A stretch of 64,000 nt of DNA from Monosporascus cannonballus (Eukaryota > Ascomycota > Sordariomycetes > Xylariales), in contig QJNS01000060.1 of assembly GCA_004154925.1 (NCBI GenBank), forward strand, positions 248,001-312,000. The letters run 5' to 3'. This document shows, piece by piece, positions 61,392 through 64,000 of this stretch. Within the stretch, counting starts at the first letter, position 1, and every line of letters starts with the position of its first letter. A program made the position numbers and the translations under genes. Below the pieces are notes generated by a model. It made no database searches. It worked only from the letters and a program-made list of their open reading frames with translations, and was not told where the DNA came from.

Positions 61392-62171
61392 GTGAGCATA
61401 TATGCTTATGTTACGACAGCGAACGATCTGAAGATCGCGTATCCGGGAACCGCTTGCTACTCTGACTGGGTGGCAGCTTGCGAAACTACGTTAGATATAT
61501 CGGACAAACCACATACGCAAACATGGTGTTGCCCTGGCGAAGGGTGGTCGTGTAAGCTTGAGGTAGCGACCCCGTTTGAGACAGTGACTCAGTCGCCCTC
61601 GTCGAGGAGACTATGCGTCAGCAGAATAACAGAGCCCACAGCCGTCTACCTCTCAACCGGACTCATAGACACTCTCGACTGGATAGATTCCAAAAATGCC
61701 GTAACTATGTTCCACGAAGCCTTCCCACTCCAGCCGACTTTGCCACGCGCTGAAAGTCTGTCGTATATCCCTACCCCTACCTCGACCGCTGGCGATTCTG
61801 CAGTCGACATCGATGCGACTTCGCAACTCGCAACTGGGCCTCTTGTCGGGATTGGACTAGCTGTATTGGTTTCCTTATTGGGACTAGTAGCGGCGGCATT
61901 GTTGTACCGTAGAAGCAGGATGCCCCCAACTCCGGGCAAGGGGGACTCGATCGGAAGCTCATCGGAGGAGCTTGATGATGCTAAGGCGGAACTTCCGGGA
62001 ACGCAGGTTGGGCAGGTGATCCCGAAGCAAGAATTGGACGGAAAACTACATGTGCGCATGGAGCTTGACGCCGTCGACCAACAGATGTGTCGGCCCTCCG
62101 AGTTAGACGGGGCAAGTCCCGTCGTATTCGAACTAGCATCCAATGGAGAAAACGACAGATCATCGGAATAA
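61392..62171 (+). CDS. Fungal one-pass surface protein, 259 aa (5' end uncertain)
   Basis: Resembles a common fungal type of secreted/membrane protein with a Cys-rich outer domain, a Ser/Thr/Pro linker, one membrane helix and a cytosolic tail. Seen: Cys residues in CYSDWVAACETTLD and TQTWCCPGEGWSCKL (about 22-55), a linker with TPTSTAGDS (about 127-137), a helix at about 150-172 (GPLVGIGLAVLVSLLGLVAA) followed by RRSR, then an acidic tail. No signal peptide at the ATG at 61392, so upstream exons are probably missing from this model. Role unknown; such proteins are often called wall or stress sensor-like without proof. A broken 5' end cannot be excluded. Confidence 0.6.
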   Translation: MSIYAYVTTANDLKIAYPGTACYSDWVAACETTLDISDKPHTQTWCCPGEGWSCKLEVATPFETVTQSPSSRRLCVSRITEPTAVYLSTGLIDTLDWIDSKNAVTMFHEAFPLQPTLPRAESLSYIPTPTSTAGDSAVDIDATSQLATGPLVGIGLAVLVSLLGLVAAALLYRRSRMPPTPGKGDSIGSSSEELDDAKAELPGTQVGQVIPKQELDGKLHVRMELDAVDQQMCRPSELDGASPVVFELASNGENDRSSE

Positions 62172-63107
62172 ACCAACGGAGTCGGTGTAGATATCAATGT
62201 GACGAAGCTGACGACTATTCTCCTTAAAGCACCTCTGGGGCTCATTAATTCACTTTTAAATCGACTTCATACTGGACATACTACCTCTACAAGAGGCGGC
62301 GAATACCAACTTCTTTCGTGTCTAAATGATTCGTTAGGTCTGTTGGCGATGATATTCAAACACGATCCATCAACATCTGCGCATAAACAAGGCGGCGTCC
62401 CTCCTTCCTCAGGAACCGGTCGGTTAGTGTCTCGGGGGAATTCGGGTCTCCGCCTCCACCTAACCCGAACAGGCGTGAGCCACTCAAGCCATTTTCTATG
62501 CATGAGTTGTCCATGGTCAATTGAGGAGTAGCTGCCTGGATTACAGGAGCTTCGTTGCCACTACTATCCCTGCTTACCTCGATATCTTCAACTTATCTAT
62601 GCCCATAGGGCTGTTGTGGGGGAGCTGCGGTTGATTGGCTCCTCATATGGCTTAGGCTGGGCTTAATCCCATGTAGCACAGCCTAGATCTCAGTTCCGCT
62701 GCACGGCAGATGAGTGCGTTGGAAGGTTCTTATTGGTGGCCATGGTACGAACGGCATAGGACGAAACCATTCGAGCATGGGGTTTTGGCTTGGCCTCTGC
62801 ACTGCCTGCTCGTATACCGCATTCGTCATGCGAAGTTAATGATTGGGTACGCCAAACTCCCCCCGCTATCAGGCAACACTCCGCCATCGCCGGCGAGGAG
62901 TCATTGAATCCCCATTGTGGTCCGCGGCCGGCAATTCCCCCTACAAGCTCAGTCGATAACGATAGCAGCGCCGGAGTACAAAAGAGCGGTGTCGTCAGTT
63001 TCCGAAGAGGCTCTCCTTAACCCCCTTCACCCGCTCTCCTCGTAAATACCTACCTTCATACCTGCATCAATACCTCTATTTTACTTTTCGGTCGAGACTC
63101 AGTCGCA
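62172..63107. other. intergenic region and promoter of the AAA ATPase gene
   Basis: Normal composition, no gene seen. The last 90 bp before the ATG at 63108 are pyrimidine-rich (CCCCCTTCACCCGCTCTCCT), as often found before fungal transcription starts. Confidence 0.5.
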
Positions 63108-64000
63108 ATGGCTAGGGGAAACGGACGTGGTAAGCGTGGCAACGGACGGAAACCGCAGCCGCCTAGCCGCAACCGCCTCGAACGTGACCCTGACTTTTTC
63201 ACGGCTCAGAAGGAAGCAGAGCGGCGCGAGCGCATCCTGGCCGATCAGCGCCGCACTGAAGCTAAATGGCGGCCCAAGATTCCCGAGGTCCGCAAAGTCA
63301 ACTTTGAGCATTTCAAGAATCGCTATGGCTCTGATGAGCGAGAGTACGCCATTGACGTCTTGGTGGCGGGCCCCAACGTCCAGGCCCAGATCCGTCGTGA
63401 GCAAGCCTCTCGTCGAAAGGAGGAGCTTGCCCGTATTCGCCAAAATTACATGCTGACATACGGCTACATGAACCACAACTATGCACCCCCGCCACGAAGG
63501 GATGCCGAGGAGAAGGTCAAGAAAGAGAAGAAAGCGGAATCAGCGCACCCTTCGGAGGCTCAGATTCAACGGGTTCGCATTCAGTCACAACCTGTGCTGG
63601 GTCATCTCACATCGCTGCTCAACGAAACCGAGCGGCGATCTACTCCACGCACCTTCGTCAGACCCTTCAAGCCCCTGGTGTACTTCCAGCCTAAGATGAA
63701 GGAGATCTTGGCTACCCTTGAAGAGAAATGGGGAGACGTCGAGGAGCTAGACGAGGCTGATTCCGACGAGACTAGAGACACCCCAGAAGAAGTCGAGTTA
63801 GTAGAGGACTCGGCAGCTGTCGAGACCTCGGGTTCTGGCGAAGCGTCGGGCGACGAAGATACAAGCGATACAGAATCTCTGCAGTCGGTTGACTCGAACT
63901 CTGGGGACCTTGATACCATTATGGATTCCACCGAAGCACTTAGAGACATGCGATGCTACGTCGACTTCGTCGACAGGGAAATCATGCCTCTGCACAGCCA
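63108..64000 (+). CDS. DUF7025-type AAA ATPase, N-terminal part (runs off window)
   Basis: An open frame of 297 codons from ATG at 63108 with no stop before the window ends. It begins MARGNGRGKRGNGRKPQPPS and continues with charged helices (AQKEAERRERILADQRRTEA), then IQRVRIQSQPVLGHLTSLL and TFVRPFKPLVYFQPKMKEIL. An acidic Ser/Asp/Glu-rich linker follows, and finally DMRCYVDFVDREIMPLHSQ. These blocks are those found before the DUF7025 domain in the large fungal AAA+ ATPase family (cellular role poorly known). The Walker motifs would lie beyond the window. GC content and codon use are normal, and no intron is needed in this part. Confidence 0.8.
   Translation, partial: MARGNGRGKRGNGRKPQPPSRNRLERDPDFFTAQKEAERRERILADQRRTEAKWRPKIPEVRKVNFEHFKNRYGSDEREYAIDVLVAGPNVQAQIRREQASRRKEELARIRQNYMLTYGYMNHNYAPPPRRDAEEKVKKEKKAESAHPSEAQIQRVRIQSQPVLGHLTSLLNETERRSTPRTFVRPFKPLVYFQPKMKEILATLEEKWGDVEELDEADSDETRDTPEEVELVEDSAAVETSGSGEASGDEDTSDTESLQSVDSNSGDLDTIMDSTEALRDMRCYVDFVDREIMPLHS

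Noticed and set aside
1..64000. Subtelomere, giant Starship-type element or CRISPR array
   Set aside because: No TTAGGG arrays, no recognisable tyrosine-recombinase captain gene, and no regularly spaced repeat array were seen.

Overview
The window looks like nuclear DNA of a filamentous ascomycete. Genes at both ends have short GT..AG introns and belong to fungal families: a Zn(II)2Cys6 regulator, a UstYa/DUF3328-like membrane protein, a short-chain dehydrogenase relic, a one-pass surface protein, and the start of a DUF7025-type AAA ATPase. Between them lies about 49.6 kb (roughly 5.83-55.45 kb) of very AT-rich repeat DNA. CpA/TpG is scarce there while CpG survives, and former Gln, Trp and Cys codons now read as stops or Tyr. 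This is the mark of repeat-induced point mutation (RIP). No species can be named from the sequence alone.

Layout. 83-3719: an 11-exon transcription factor whose modelled coding length is divisible by three. 4771-5622: the UstYa-like gene. 5965-11362: an LTR element with 142-bp LTRs and an unreadable interior. 11.4-17.6 kb: LTR relics, a 52-bp minisatellite, un-mutated islands and AT desert. 17.55-55.16 kb: a nest of elements that can be ordered by 5-bp target-site duplications (TSDs). An old LTR was split by Ty3/Gypsy chromovirus C (418/419-bp LTRs, TSD GTTAA). C was split by a tandem array of chromovirus E (four 206-bp LTRs, TSD GTATT). The first E LTR was split by chromovirus A (374/375-bp LTRs, TSD AGATG/AGATA), and A was split by chromovirus B (422-bp LTRs, TSD ACGGC). 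A 1934-bp Fot1/pogo-like DNA transposon with 37-bp perfect inverted repeats and a TA duplication sits in the first E copy. 55.17-55.45 kb: a further LTR that cuts a minus-strand gene after about ten codons.

55.45-64 kb: host DNA holding two decayed genes (56.3-57.6 and 58.2-59.1 kb), one un-mutated copy of a repeat also present twice in the AT tract, unresolved gene remnants, a one-pass surface protein (61.4-62.2 kb) and the first 297 codons of the AAA ATPase, which runs off the window.

The most interesting feature is in the chromoviruses. A, B and C each carry, between the chromodomain end of pol and the 3' LTR, a second reading frame on the opposite strand, reading inward from the 3' LTR. 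The encoded protein is Lys/Glu/Gln-rich and coiled-coil-like; in B and C it follows a C-x2-C-x6/7-C-[D/N]-V type motif. Element E has a different, larger antisense frame in the same place. A, B and the nearby solo LTRs share the 3' part of the LTR but differ at the 5' (U3) end, some carrying their own tandem repeats, which suggests modular U3 exchange.
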